From Cyclobacteriaceae bacterium (GTDB taxonomy: Bacteria > Bacteroidota > Bacteroidia > Cytophagales > Cyclobacteriaceae): DNA of 64,000 bases. A program made the translations under genes and the position numbers. The notes below the pieces were generated by a model, which had not been told where the DNA came from, made no database searches, and worked only from the letters and a program-made list of their open reading frames with translations. The stretch spans positions 1,612,001 through 1,676,000 of the forward strand of contig JABFRS010000001.1 of NCBI GenBank assembly GCA_013141055.1. Direction: 5' to 3'. Of the stretch, positions 1 through 9,169 are shown piece after piece; positions within the stretch are counted from its first letter, which is position 1; every line of letters starts with the position of its first letter.

Positions 1-24
1 AGACTAAAAACAACTAGAAATATC

Positions 25-1950
25 ATGGGAAAAATAATAGGAATAGACTTAGGAACGACCAACTCCTGCGTTGCCGTAATGGAAGGCAGCGAGCCGGTGG
101 TCATTGCCAACAGCGAGGGAAGAAGGACAACACCTTCGATCGTCGCATTTTTAGATAACGGAAAAGGTGAACGCAAAGTGGGAGATCCTGCAAAGCGTCA
201 GGCTATCACCAATCCAAAGAACACCGTTTCTTCCATCAAGCGTTTTATGGGGAAAAAATTCGCCGAAGTAAGTGGCGAAATGAAGATGGTAAGCTACGGA
301 GTTGAAAGTGGAAGCAACGACACAGTGCGTGTTCGCATCGGTGATCGCTTATATACACCTCAGGAATTATCTGCAATGATCCTTCAGAAAATGAAGAGCA
401 CAGCAGAAGATTATCTTGGAACAACTGTTACCGAGGCAATCGTTACAGTTCCAGCATACTTTAATGATGCTGAACGTCAGGCAACAAAAGAAGCCGGACA
501 GATCGCAGGTCTTGATGTAAAACGTATTATCAACGAACCGACAGCAGCAGCACTTGCTTACGGTCTTGATAAGAAAAGCAAAGACATGAAGATCGCTGTG
601 TATGACCTTGGTGGTGGTACATTCGACGTGTCAATCCTTGAATTGGGAGATGGTGTATTTGAAGTGAAGTCAACCAATGGTGATGTTCACCTTGGTGGTG
701 ACGACTTTGATATGCGCATCATGAACTGGCTTGCTGATGAATTCAAGTCAGATAAGAATATTGATTTAAGAAAAGATCCAATGGCGCTTCAACGCCTGAA
801 GGAAGCAGCAGAAAAAGCCAAGATTGAATTATCAAGCTCGCAGGAGACTGAAATCAATCTTCCTTACATCACTTCTGTGGATGGTGTACCTGAGCACTTG
901 GTAAGAAAACTCAGCCGCGCAAAGTTTGAACAACTTTGTGATGACTTGATCAAGAGAACATTGGAGCCATGCCGCAAAGCGGTTGCTGACTCAGGTGTTT
1001 CTGTTGGACAAATTGATGAAGTGATCCTGGTAGGAGGTTCTACCCGTATCCCAAGAATTCAGGAAGAAGTAGAAAAATTCTTCGGCAAGAAACCATCCAA
1101 GGGAGTTAATCCTGATGAAGTGGTAGCAGTAGGTGCTGCGATCCAGGGTGGTGTATTGACAGGAGAAGTTAAGGATGTGTTATTGCTGGATGTTACTCCA
1201 CTTTCATTGGGTATCGAAACAATGGGTGGTGTATTCACGAAGCTCATTGAATCCAACACAACGATTCCTTCAAAGAAATCAGAAGTGTTTTCAACAGCAT
1301 CTGATAGTCAGCCATCTGTAGAAATACATGTATTGCAAGGCGAGCGCGAGATGGCGCAATACAATCGTACGATCGGAAGATTCCACCTGGATGGAATTCC
1401 TCCAGCACCGCGCGGTATGCCAAAGATTGAAGTAACATTTGATGTGGATGCGAATGGTATCCTTCATGTGTCTGCAAAAGATCAGGGTACTGGCAAAGAG
1501 CAGAAGATCAGAATTGAAGCTTCCAGCGGTTTAACCGATGCGGAAATTCAAAAGATGAAGCAGGAGGCACAAGCCAATGCAGAATCTGATAAGAAGGAAA
1601 AGGAAAAGATCGAAAAGATCAACGCGGCTGATTCACTCATCTTCCAGACTGAAAAACAGTTGAAAGAATTTGGTGATAAACTTTCAGAAGGAAACAAGAC
1701 CGCCATCAACGGTGGACTTGAAAAATTGAAGGAAGCACATAAGGGTCAGGACATCACAGCGATTGAAAGCGCTATGGAAGCTCTTAACGCTGCGTGGCAG
1801 GCTGCTTCTCAGGAAATCTATGCAGCATCTGGTGCAGGTGCAGCAGGTGGTCCTCAGGCAGGTGCTCCAACCGATGGCGGCAACACAGGTGGTGCAACTA
1901 CCGGAAGTGCTGATGCAACGGATGTAGAGTTTGAGGAAGTAAAGAAGTAA
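25..1950 (+). CDS. dnaK: Chaperone protein DnaK (Hsp70)
   Basis: ATP-dependent cytosolic Hsp70 chaperone that binds exposed hydrophobic segments of client proteins, working with DnaJ and GrpE (neither is in the window). The 641-residue length is normal for the family. The N-terminal phosphate-binding loop [17 protein letters not shown] lies at about residues 5-21, the second nucleotide-binding signature [10 protein letters not shown] near residue 195, and the third ([12 protein letters not shown]) near 335. The substrate-binding domain and helical lid follow, then a Gly/Ala-rich linker and the acidic tail ending in EEVKK, as in canonical DnaK. The gene is complete. Only 24 bases lie upstream, so its promoter is outside the window. 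A clear terminator follows, so it is probably transcribed alone or as the last gene of an operon. Identification is essentially certain. Confidence 0.98.
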   Translation: MGKIIGIDLGTTNSCVAVMEGSEPVVIANSEGRRTTPSIVAFLDNGKGERKVGDPAKRQAITNPKNTVSSIKRFMGKKFAEVSGEMKMVSYGVESGSNDTVRVRIGDRLYTPQELSAMILQKMKSTAEDYLGTTVTEAIVTVPAYFNDAERQATKEAGQIAGLDVKRIINEPTAAALAYGLDKKSKDMKIAVYDLGGGTFDVSILELGDGVFEVKSTNGDVHLGGDDFDMRIMNWLADEFKSDKNIDLRKDPMALQRLKEAAEKAKIELSSSQETEINLPYITSVDGVPEHLVRKLSRAKFEQLCDDLIKRTLEPCRKAVADSGVSVGQIDEVILVGGSTRIPRIQEEVEKFFGKKPSKGVNPDEVVAVGAAIQGGVLTGEVKDVLLLDVTPLSLGIETMGGVFTKLIESNTTIPSKKSEVFSTASDSQPSVEIHVLQGEREMAQYNRTIGRFHLDGIPPAPRGMPKIEVTFDVDANGILHVSAKDQGTGKEQKIRIEASSGLTDAEIQKMKQEAQANAESDKKEKEKIEKINAADSLIFQTEKQLKEFGDKLSEGNKTAINGGLEKLKEAHKGQDITAIESAMEALNAAWQAASQEIYAASGAGAAGGPQAGAPTDGGNTGGATTGSADATDVEFEEVKK

Positions 1951-1970
1951 TTCAGAATAGATTAAAGAAC

Positions 1971-2005
1971 AAAAGCGCTCCGGGAAACTGGAGCGCTTTT
2001 TTTAT
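1971..2005 (+). terminator. Rho-independent terminator after dnaK
   Basis: A perfect 11-bp stem (AAAAGCGCTCC / GGAGCGCTTTT) with a short GGGAAACT-type loop runs straight into a T-rich tail, about 20 nt after the dnaK stop. It is oriented for dnaK. Confidence 0.9.
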
Positions 2006-2175
2006 ATCAGTTAGCAATAGATCTCAACAATAACTTCCATTTCTTAATGAACCTCAACTATACATTTCCCGTTCTTGTCTTCTGATAAGTAAGGGGGCTA
2101 TAGGTTCTTTTTGGAATACCTGGAATGCCTGGATAGCAAAAGTTAGGAAGTCTAAAACCTAATAATTTGCTCAGT

Positions 2176-2197
2176 TGCACACTTTTTTGAGTGTGCA
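2176..2197. repeat. Inverted repeat in the dnaK downstream gap
   Basis: The 7-bp arms TGCACAC and GTGTGCA are perfectly complementary around an 8-base T-rich loop. There is no T-tract after the second arm, so it does not look like a terminator. It sits 40 bases before the 11-bp tandem repeat in the longest non-coding stretch of the window (1951-2494). Apart from these two elements and the terminator I see nothing else convincing in that gap. Confidence 0.4.
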
Positions 2198-2238
2198 CCA
2201 CCGTTTCCAGCATCAATTCAACGAAAATCACTCAAAAG

Positions 2239-2282
2239 CACGGTCGACCCACGGTCACCCCACGGTCACTCCACGGTCACCC
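2239..2282. repeat. Four tandem copies of an 11-bp repeat
   Basis: Four head-to-tail 11-mers of the form CACGGTCRMYC occur with no spacer: CACGGTCGACC, CACGGTCACCC, CACGGTCACTC and CACGGTCACCC. The first seven bases are identical in all copies and variation is confined to the last four. The tract is in non-coding DNA 213 bases before a GTG-started hypothetical gene. The 11-bp period is close to one helical turn, which would place every copy on the same face of the helix. Function is unknown. Confidence 0.75.
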
Positions 2283-2494
2283 CCCTCGATTTAAGGGGAA
2301 GACCAGGCAATGGAACTGGGTAAGAGCTGTGAAGCAGGCCTTTTCATTGGGAAGGGATCAGAGAAGATTGCACTAATTTGAAGACGCAGGATCGAGCTGG
2401 ATTATCAGTCTCAGGACTAAAATGATTAATCAGTACATTAGGGCCAGATGGACTGTGCTGACGATTGCTGTATCGTTTATAAATATCTTTCAGC

Positions 2495-4336
2495 GTGAAA
2501 ATTAAAGATGCTTTAACAGAAGTTCTGGATGTCGATCATGGTTTAGTAAAGACATTTCTCACACTTCTATACAATCCCAAAAAAGTACTCGATAACACTG
2601 CTGCCTATACAAGCCCACTGAGGTTTTCCCTTATTTTAACATCGATCGGATGTGCCATTCTTCTGTTCACCGTGAAGATCTTTTCTGATAGCGATGATTT
2701 TACGTGGGCAATTCCACGACGTGTATTTGAAACAAGAGAATCATACTCGAACTTTAACGACTCTTTCAAATCTGCAATCTTTCTTATTGAGATCGTTCCA
2801 GTATTCTACCTGACATTACTTATCATAAATCTCAAATGGCAGAAGATCAGATCACAAAGCCTGCCGATAAGTCTTTATATCATCTCTGAGTCAGTCTTCA
2901 TAGTAACCTTCTTCTCAGCTATTGCTGAAATAGCCTTATCGGATACGACTTCCGCCACTATGACGACCTATACGTTATTCTGGATGATTCCGACTTTTGC
3001 ATATCTGCTCTTTTCATTAAGTGTTATTCACGAACAAAAGTTTAAGGGTGTATTGAAATCAGTGTTGATCGTTTCAATCACTTTCTTCCTTTACTCCTTT
3101 GTGGCGGATCCGTTTTTTCAATTCGCTTATCATCGGATGGTGAATGGCAAACACCTGATATATCATACAACAGTGACGTCTGATTTTAAACCTCAGGAGA
3201 TCTCCTATGAAATTGAAGGCCCTCCTCCATCAGCGCTTGCAATGCGAAATGACACCCTGGAAGTATTTTTAGATGGCGCTCCTTACCATTCGAAGATTAT
3301 TACCACCCGAGGTATCATGGGAGGAAGCCTCTACGAATTCCAGGTAAAGAACTATTTTCTTTTAGCGAATCAAGTCTCTGTCGCTTTTGGGGAGCCGGTC
3401 AATAATCACCTGCCTGTTGATATCCGATTGAACGATCAGCACAAGAACTTTCAGATTGAAATCCGTGATCAAACAACTATACTTTATAATGGTGTAACTC
3501 AGGACAGCGCTGGAACTTTTATCATTTTAAGCGCAGGATATCAGCAAAGTTCAACGGGGACACGGCCCTATTTAAATATTCAAAAACTTTTAAATCATCA
3601 TGGAGATCTCACCATGGATCGCTCTGCAAGGATCGACAGTGTTTTTCCATTTCCACATCATGGCTTCTACAAGGCAATTGTCACTGATTCTCTCATTTCA
3701 GTTATGGATTATAATAGTCCGGCAGCCTCAACAGAAAACGTATTCAATGCAACACTGACCGTTCCATCAGAAGTGTCTAAAATGACACTGAGAACATTTT
3801 CGTATAACAATCGATTTATTGAAAAATGGTCCAATGTTATCTATGAAAAAGAAACACGGTACTCTCCGACTTTCAGGGCACATCTGATTACAGGTCCTGG
3901 TAAGGATCTATATTCAATTTATACTGTTCCCAATGACACGAATGTGTGCATCTTCATCCATTCATTAAACATCGGATCCGGTAAGGTTAACTTCTTCAGG
4001 AAAATCAACCCTCAAAATGATGAGGTATTTATTCAAAAAGCGGCGTGTGATAAAGACGGGCTCTATCTCGGTGGAAGAATCGGTAATCTGTTTGCGGGTA
4101 ATCCTTTTCAGAAATCTTATACGCTGGCGACCTTGATGAAGCTTGACATAATTACAGGCAGCACTATTAAAACCATAAATTATGGGAGCACTTATAACGG
4201 TGCTTATTCCTTTTTTGGAGATTTTTCAACCACTCCAGATCACCTGATCTTATCCATGAGAACTGATACTTTCCCTTTTGGCTTCTTCGATAATGTCAAT
4301 CGAAAATTAATAATCATAGACAAGAAGGACTTATAA
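2495..4336 (+). CDS. Hypothetical membrane protein with large C-terminal soluble domain
   Basis: I do not recognise this 613-residue protein with confidence. The first 40 residues, ending in a phrase like LLYNPKKVLDNTAAYTSPLR, loosely resemble the start of Bacteroidota DUF3667-type membrane proteins. Five hydrophobic segments can be read at about 43-61, 94-112, 123-147, 158-178 and 184-211. The remaining 400 residues are polar and rich in beta-prone stretches (for example KDGLYLGGRIGNLFAG near 525), and may form a propeller-like or beta-sandwich domain. Translation starts at GTG. A TATCTTTC sequence four bases upstream (2484-2491) resembles a Bacteroidota -7 element but is too close to the start to be convincing. 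The gene stands alone between the repeat-bearing gap and the aspartate kinase gene. Confidence 0.6.
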   Translation: MKIKDALTEVLDVDHGLVKTFLTLLYNPKKVLDNTAAYTSPLRFSLILTSIGCAILLFTVKIFSDSDDFTWAIPRRVFETRESYSNFNDSFKSAIFLIEIVPVFYLTLLIINLKWQKIRSQSLPISLYIISESVFIVTFFSAIAEIALSDTTSATMTTYTLFWMIPTFAYLLFSLSVIHEQKFKGVLKSVLIVSITFFLYSFVADPFFQFAYHRMVNGKHLIYHTTVTSDFKPQEISYEIEGPPPSALAMRNDTLEVFLDGAPYHSKIITTRGIMGGSLYEFQVKNYFLLANQVSVAFGEPVNNHLPVDIRLNDQHKNFQIEIRDQTTILYNGVTQDSAGTFIILSAGYQQSSTGTRPYLNIQKLLNHHGDLTMDRSARIDSVFPFPHHGFYKAIVTDSLISVMDYNSPAASTENVFNATLTVPSEVSKMTLRTFSYNNRFIEKWSNVIYEKETRYSPTFRAHLITGPGKDLYSIYTVPNDTNVCIFIHSLNIGSGKVNFFRKINPQNDEVFIQKAACDKDGLYLGGRIGNLFAGNPFQKSYTLATLMKLDIITGSTIKTINYGSTYNGAYSFFGDFSTTPDHLILSMRTDTFPFGFFDNVNRKLIIIDKKDL

Positions 4337-4362
4337 TTAGATCCCTCAATTATTAGTAGCTC

Positions 4363-4396
4363 ATTGCTCCTAATTCCTAACTATAATTTATCTTTG
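4363..4396 (+). promoter_or_regulatory. Candidate Bacteroidota promoter for aspartate kinase
   Basis: TATCTTTG at 4389-4396 matches the phylum -7 consensus TAnnTTTG exactly. The nearest -33-like element is ATTG at 4363-4366, with a 22-base gap that is longer than the usual spacing. The -7 element is 22 bases before the ATG at 4419. Confidence 0.45.
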
Positions 4397-4418
4397 TGGC
4401 CCTTTAAATGGGTCGAGT

Positions 4419-5744
4419 ATGTTGATAATGAAATTTGGTGGTACGTCGGTTGGCAAACCAGAGCGTTTGAAAACGATAGCAGAGCTGGTTCTTCGTACGC
4501 CTGGAAAGAAAATTGTTGTGCTTTCTGCTCTCAGTGGAACTACCAATACCCTTGTGAAGATTGGTGAACACTTGTTAGCCGGCAAAAAAAGTGAAGCAGA
4601 GAAAGAGATCAGTCAGCTCGAAAAGCACTATATACAATACGCAACTGAATTATATTCTTCACCTGAATACACTGCCATAGGTCAGGATATTGTAAGCCGA
4701 TACTTCAGTCTGATCCGTCTTCTGGCAGCAGGAGCATTTGATGACCGCAGCAATCGTGAGCTTCTTGCACAGGGAGAGCTTGCCTCAACAGAGTTCTTCT
4801 ATTATTATCTCCGTCAGCAGAAAGTAGATTCGAGATTACTTCCTGCGCTTCATTTTATGTCAATTGATGAAAATCAGGAACCTGAATTGGAGAAGATCAG
4901 CGAACGACTGAAGGCGCTTCTCCCGTCTATGAGTCATCTTGATGTTCTTATCACGCAAGGATACATCTGCCGCAATCATCGCAATGAAATTGATAACCTG
5001 AAACGAGGCGGAAGTGATTATACTGCTTCTCTAATCGGTGCTGGTATACGCGCAGAAGAAATCCAGATCTGGACTGACATCGATGGAATGCACAATAATG
5101 ATCCGCGTGTTGTGAAGAAAACCATGCCGATTGCAGAGCTCACGTTCGACGAAGCATCAGAGCTTGCCTATTTCGGTGCAAAGATCCTGCATCCTTCTAC
5201 CATTGTACCTGCGCAGAAGTATGGAGTGCCTGTGCGTCTCAAGAATACCATGGATGAAAAGGCCTTCGGTACCCTTATCAGCAACAAAGGAACCAGCGGA
5301 CAATTCAAAGCCATTGCTGCAAAAGATGGTATCATTGCGATTAACATTAAATCTTCCCGAATGCTTCTTGCGTTTGGTTTCTTACGCCGTGTGTTTGAGG
5401 TGTTTGAAAAATACAAGACATCGATCGATATGATCTCAACATCCGAGGTTGCGGTTTCAGTCACCATTGATGATGCCAGCCACTTATCAGAAATCACTGG
5501 AGAACTCGAAAATTTCGGTATCATTGAAGTGGACAAAAATCAGTCAATCATTTGTGTGGTGGGCAATCGGCTTGCTGAAAAGGAGGGTGTATTGAAAGAG
5601 GTATTTCAATCGCTTGCAGATGTCCCTGTCCGCATGGTTTCCTACGGTGGAAGTCATAATAACATCTCCATTCTGGTGGATACTGCACAAAAAGAAAAAT
5701 CCTTACGACTGTTAAATCAGGGGCTTTTTAACCTTGGGGAATAG
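4419..5744 (+). CDS. lysC: Aspartate kinase (monofunctional)
   Basis: Phosphorylates aspartate to aspartyl-4-phosphate, the first step toward lysine (diaminopimelate), threonine and methionine. The amino-acid-kinase signature KFGGTSVG is at residues 5-12. The substrate-binding region KRGGSDYTASLIGAG (about 195-209) and WTDIDGMHNNDPR (about 218-230) are intact. Two ACT-type regulatory domains fill about 305-441, suggesting allosteric feedback by an end-product amino acid. There is no homoserine dehydrogenase domain, so this is the monofunctional type. The start is ATG at 4419 or the in-frame ATG at 4428, which gives the family-typical MKFGGTSVG. It has its own upstream -7 match and is probably monocistronic. 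The exact isozyme (lysine- or threonine-sensitive) cannot be read from the sequence. Confidence 0.93.
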   Translation: MLIMKFGGTSVGKPERLKTIAELVLRTPGKKIVVLSALSGTTNTLVKIGEHLLAGKKSEAEKEISQLEKHYIQYATELYSSPEYTAIGQDIVSRYFSLIRLLAAGAFDDRSNRELLAQGELASTEFFYYYLRQQKVDSRLLPALHFMSIDENQEPELEKISERLKALLPSMSHLDVLITQGYICRNHRNEIDNLKRGGSDYTASLIGAGIRAEEIQIWTDIDGMHNNDPRVVKKTMPIAELTFDEASELAYFGAKILHPSTIVPAQKYGVPVRLKNTMDEKAFGTLISNKGTSGQFKAIAAKDGIIAINIKSSRMLLAFGFLRRVFEVFEKYKTSIDMISTSEVAVSVTIDDASHLSEITGELENFGIIEVDKNQSIICVVGNRLAEKEGVLKEVFQSLADVPVRMVSYGGSHNNISILVDTAQKEKSLRLLNQGLFNLGE

Positions 5745-5854
5745 CAATTTTCCCATGTTAAACCGCTTATAAGATTTAGTCAGAATTAATATGCTTGGAC
5801 TCTGAAAAGGGGTTTTTTGGTTTATCTTTACTTACGACCTAAAACCGTTCTCTC

Positions 5855-7138
5855 ATGGAAGTCTTCATTGTCATCATCTTCATAGTTGGCTACTTCGCCA
5901 TCGCACTGGAGCATCCCATCAAAATCAATAAAACCGCATCAGCCTTATTGACGGGTGTGTTATGCTGGACTATTTATGCGTTATCCTCGGATGATAAAGA
6001 ACATGTAGGACTTCAACTCGGCGAGCATCTCAGTCAGATCTCTTCTATTCTGTTTTTCCTGCTTGGAGCAATGACGATTGTAGAATTAGTCGATGCTTAC
6101 CAGGGTTTCCGATTAATCACCGATAAGATTCAAACAAAAAATGCAGTAAAGCTTTTGTGGCTTATCTGTTTGGTGACTTTCTTTCTATCCTCCATACTCG
6201 ACAATCTTACAACTGCAATAGTAATGGTGTCACTCATCCGCAAGTTGATTCCATCGAAAGATATGCGAATGTTTTTTGCAGGTATGATTGTGATCGCTGC
6301 AAATGCCGGTGGCGCGTGGACGCCTATCGGGGATGTTACTACTACCATGCTTTGGATTGGCGGACAGATCTCTACTGGAAATATTATTAAAGTACTTTTT
6401 ATTCCAAGCATGGTCTGCATGCTTGTTCCGTTGCTTTATCTAACGTTTACAATGAAGGGAAGCCTGGGTGAGGCTCCTAAGGAAGACGAAAACGGAGGCG
6501 ATGAAAAAGAGAACATCAAGGGAAGCAACATCATGCTTTTTCTTGGAGTAGGAGCTTTGGTTTTTGTTCCTGCTTTCAAGACGATCACCCATCTTCCTCC
6601 TTATATCGGAATGTTGCTGGGACTAGGAGTATTGTGGGTAGTTTCTGAATTAATCAATCCACATGCTGATGAGACATTGAGAAAACCTTATACTGCAGCG
6701 GGCGCTCTTCAACGCATTGATACTTCAAGTGTCCTTTTCTTTTTGGGGATTTTGTTAGCTGTAGCTGCCCTTGAGTCGATGGAAATCCTTCATCACTTTG
6801 CTGTCTGGTTAGATTCTACAGTAGGAAGCCAGTCAGTGATCATCACACTTATTGGAATGCTTTCCGCGATTGTGGATAATGTTCCATTGGTAGCTGCCAG
6901 TATGGGAATGTACAGCATGGATACATATCCCATGGATCACTTCATATGGGAATATCTTGCTTATTGTGCAGGAACAGGAGGTAGCATTCTGATCATTGGT
7001 TCTGCAGCAGGAGTTGCTGTGATGGGAATGGAAAAAATCGATTTCATCTGGTATATGAAACGAATCAGTCTCATTGCTTTACTTGGATACTTTGCCGGAT
7101 GCGGATCATACCTCTTGATCTACAACCTCATGCATTAG
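5855..7138 (+). CDS. nhaD: NhaD-type Na+/H+ antiporter
   Basis: A 427-residue polytopic inner-membrane protein of the NhaD branch of the ion transporter superfamily, expected to exchange cytoplasmic Na+ (or Li+) for external H+. It begins with a hydrophobic helix followed by the ALEHPIKINKTASALL phrase typical of the group. It carries LDNLTTAIVMVSLI near residue 120 and IVDNVPLVAASMGMYS near 340, the paired family motifs in which D-N residues sit in broken helices. GGAWTPIGDVTTTMLW near 155 is also conserved. A charged cytoplasmic loop with many Glu and Lys lies around 205-225. The stop codon overlaps the stop of the convergent gene on the other strand. A TATCTTTA at 5823-5830 is a weak promoter candidate. 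Confidence 0.88.
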   Translation: MEVFIVIIFIVGYFAIALEHPIKINKTASALLTGVLCWTIYALSSDDKEHVGLQLGEHLSQISSILFFLLGAMTIVELVDAYQGFRLITDKIQTKNAVKLLWLICLVTFFLSSILDNLTTAIVMVSLIRKLIPSKDMRMFFAGMIVIAANAGGAWTPIGDVTTTMLWIGGQISTGNIIKVLFIPSMVCMLVPLLYLTFTMKGSLGEAPKEDENGGDEKENIKGSNIMLFLGVGALVFVPAFKTITHLPPYIGMLLGLGVLWVVSELINPHADETLRKPYTAAGALQRIDTSSVLFFLGILLAVAALESMEILHHFAVWLDSTVGSQSVIITLIGMLSAIVDNVPLVAASMGMYSMDTYPMDHFIWEYLAYCAGTGGSILIIGSAAGVAVMGMEKIDFIWYMKRISLIALLGYFAGCGSYLLIYNLMH

Positions 7139-7896
7139 TTTGAAAGAGGGGATTTCCTGTCGATCCTGAATGAAAATCCTGTTGATAAAAACAGGTTGTT
7201 TACTTTTTCCACTCTACTCAACCCGGCAGAAATATCAATTTGCAATTGCGGAGCGAGCAGGTAAGTAAATCCTCCATCAAAGCCATGCTCTCCTGGCCAT
7301 CCATCTGGCATATAGTTAAAATACTCAATGAACATACCTACTCTTTCTGTCGGGAGGTAATTGAAACAAAAAGAGGCTGTGAAATAATTTTTCTGACGGA
7401 CATGATCCCAGAGAAAACCAATGTTATAGTTGATTGCCGTGTTGGGATAGAAATCATTTTGGAATAATAGAAGAAATTCAGGGCCAACATTCATCTTTGT
7501 TGATGCGCCAATCGGCACGATAACATTCATCAGGATGTCGATCTCCGGCAATCCATGATACTGCTTAACAATACTAAGCTTGACACCCAGTGATACAGGT
7601 GATATCTCATTGTAGGGGACAGCTTCTGTTCTATCCAAAAATTGCTTTGAGCTAATCCTTAATTCGGCACTTTTTGAAAGGCCTGTGCGAAAAAGTACGA
7701 TCGGCAAATGATACTGTTCACCATTATATCTTTTGAAATAATCAAAACCCACTTCAAATTGAAAGTGACCAGGAGCAACTGTAAAGGGAGTCTCTGCCAC
7801 GCCCGGTCGATCCACGGTAAGTTCATTCAGCTTGCTTTGAGAAGCAGCGCTGATAACATTCAACAAACAAATAGCGATAAATAAAAACCTTCCCAT
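7135..7896 (-). CDS. Putative outer-membrane transporter/beta-barrel protein (phenol MetA-like family)
   Basis: A 253-residue exported protein with a clear signal peptide ending about residue 19 (hydrophobic core then SAASQ). The mature part opens with LTVDRPGVAETPFTVAPGHF, a phrase shared by the transporter family often labelled putative MetA-pathway of phenol degradation, and continues with alternating beta strands expected of an outer-membrane barrel. The family name does not prove phenol metabolism. Its stop codon (TAA on the minus strand, 7135-7137) overlaps the nhaD stop, so the two genes converge with no intergenic sequence. It lies downstream of the metal-efflux operon on the same strand, 83 nt after a small secreted protein gene, so it could be a distal member. 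Substrate is unknown. Confidence 0.7.
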   Translation of the reverse strand: MGRFLFIAICLLNVISAASQSKLNELTVDRPGVAETPFTVAPGHFQFEVGFDYFKRYNGEQYHLPIVLFRTGLSKSAELRISSKQFLDRTEAVPYNEISPVSLGVKLSIVKQYHGLPEIDILMNVIVPIGASTKMNVGPEFLLLFQNDFYPNTAINYNIGFLWDHVRQKNYFTASFCFNYLPTERVGMFIEYFNYMPDGWPGEHGFDGGFTYLLAPQLQIDISAGLSRVEKVNNLFLSTGFSFRIDRKSPLSN

Positions 7897-7979
7897 ACAA
7901 AAAAAATAGAATCACAGAGGATTGAAACCGGAGCTGATCAATCTAACAGGCGTGATGCATACGCCAGCAGGGAAGAATT

Positions 7980-8318
7980 CTAAAGTACGAGAATGTTGTG
8001 ATCGAGAAATAATTTGGGAGAGGGCTTACTGCACGAAATTATTTGCAGAAAACTATGCGCCTGTACAAAGCTGACAGTGGAGAAGATCGCTTGACTTATA
8101 TGATAAACGGGAAATTCATTTGATACGATAGAGTTAGAAGCGCTTAAACTTACCACCTGACGAAATTCATGAAGGTCAACTTCAGAGTCCTCACTGAAAT
8201 CATAACCCATTTCTGTTGGAAGATCATCAGGCTGAACCATAAAATCATTCGGCGAAGAATATCCTGTTGATGATAAAAGCACCATGAGGATAAAGCCAAT
8301 AGAAAGTATTTTTTTCAC
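7980..8318 (-). CDS. Small secreted protein, paralog of the protein at 14764-15099
   Basis: A 112-residue protein with a GTG start and an N-terminal signal peptide (MKKILSIGFILMVLLSSTGY). I do not recognise the family. It resembles the protein at 14764-15099, which lies at the other end of the metal-efflux cluster. Both are about 111-112 residues and GTG-started, both have a signal peptide, a central HEFR tetrapeptide, a His-containing middle, and an end of the form S-x-K-L-F-[LI]-D followed by a short hydrophobic tail. Here that end is SPKLFLDHNILVL. The gene is 66 nt downstream of the beta-barrel gene in the same orientation, consistent with co-transcription. A periplasmic or outer-membrane-associated accessory role in metal handling is inference only. 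Confidence 0.6.
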   Translation of the reverse strand: MKKILSIGFILMVLLSSTGYSSPNDFMVQPDDLPTEMGYDFSEDSEVDLHEFRQVVSLSASNSIVSNEFPVYHISQAIFSTVSFVQAHSFLQIISCSKPSPKLFLDHNILVL

Positions 8319-8384
8319 TATTTAAATTTAATGATTATTCAATCGATAATAAACCTCTCAAAAGATCATCCAGTAAAATCATTC

Positions 8385-9152
8385 TTAAAACATATACCCA
8401 AGCCGGACACCAGCCGTCCATTGAGTTCCGTTGGCAACCCCATTTGCATAGAGATTTGTAAACGTTTCTGTGTACACAAAGTGTACCTGAAATAAGCTAC
8501 CACCACCGCCTGAATCAATGTCAAACCCAATCGAGCCCTGAATGCCAAATTGATTTCGCTCATAGTTCTCCGTTACAAAATTATAAGGATGAAATCCATC
8601 TATTATGCTTTGGTACGTCTGATTTACGCGTGACATGTGGATCAATGTTGGCCCTACAGCCCCACTCAATCTCATTCCTTGCTGAAGAAAATCTTTTGGA
8701 GTGCGGATCAAAATTGTCAACGGAAATTCAATAGTGCTGAATCTTAATCGTTCCAGATGAGTAGAGTCAGGATCACCACTTCTATATCCTTCAGGAGTAT
8801 TGACAAAAACCCAGGGATGAGAAAAAGCTCCACCTGTAACATCAGTGCCATTAATACCTGCACCACGTTGCTGAAATCCAACACCTAATCCGATTCCGAG
8901 CCATTTATTAAAATAATACTCAGCCCTGAAATTAAATCCAATGGATGGTTTGATGAAGTAAGTGGCTTGCGTCTCTCCATAAATCGAACTGAAATACTGA
9001 TTGAAGCTAATCCCAACATGGAATTTTTTGTCGTTGGCATCCTCCAATTCTCCATCCCTTATAATCTTCTCTTTCAGCGATTGCTGAGAGAATCCAGAAT
9101 GAGAAAGCAGCACTATAAAAGCAAATGCTGCAAGACAGGTAATTTTTTTCAT
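8385..9152 (-). CDS. Outer-membrane beta-barrel protein (PorT-like fold)
   Basis: An exported protein with a typical signal peptide (MKKITCLAAFAFIVLL...SGFSQ), followed by repeated amphipathic beta strands such as FNFRAEYYFNKWLGIGLGVGFQQRG and a C-terminal aromatic-ended strand (VRLGYMF). This matches small Bacteroidota outer-membrane barrels of the OMP_b-brl type. I placed the start at the ATG giving MKKIT. An ATG 21 bases upstream (9173) overlaps the stop of the efflux-pump gene as ATGA, so translation could instead begin there by coupling, adding seven residues. The direct coupling to czcA suggests the barrel is made with the pump. Its function in efflux is inferred from position. Confidence 0.65.
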   Translation of the reverse strand: MKKITCLAAFAFIVLLSHSGFSQQSLKEKIIRDGELEDANDKKFHVGISFNQYFSSIYGETQATYFIKPSIGFNFRAEYYFNKWLGIGLGVGFQQRGAGINGTDVTGGAFSHPWVFVNTPEGYRSGDPDSTHLERLRFSTIEFPLTILIRTPKDFLQQGMRLSGAVGPTLIHMSRVNQTYQSIIDGFHPYNFVTENYERNQFGIQGSIGFDIDSGGGGSLFQVHFVYTETFTNLYANGVANGTQWTAGVRLGYMF

Positions 9153-9169
9153 ATCACTTACAATTAACT

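Noticed and set aside
2191..2376. 61-residue reading frame across the 11-bp repeat tract
   Set aside because: It is low in hydrophobic or domain-like content, encodes the repeat as a repetitive peptide, and has no ribosome-binding site or neighbour support.
4364..4567. 67-residue frame overlapping the start of aspartate kinase
   Set aside because: It is in the wrong frame over the conserved kinase N-terminus.
5823..5830. TATCTTTA upstream of nhaD as a promoter
   Set aside because: The last base differs from the consensus and no TTTG lies 19 bases upstream.
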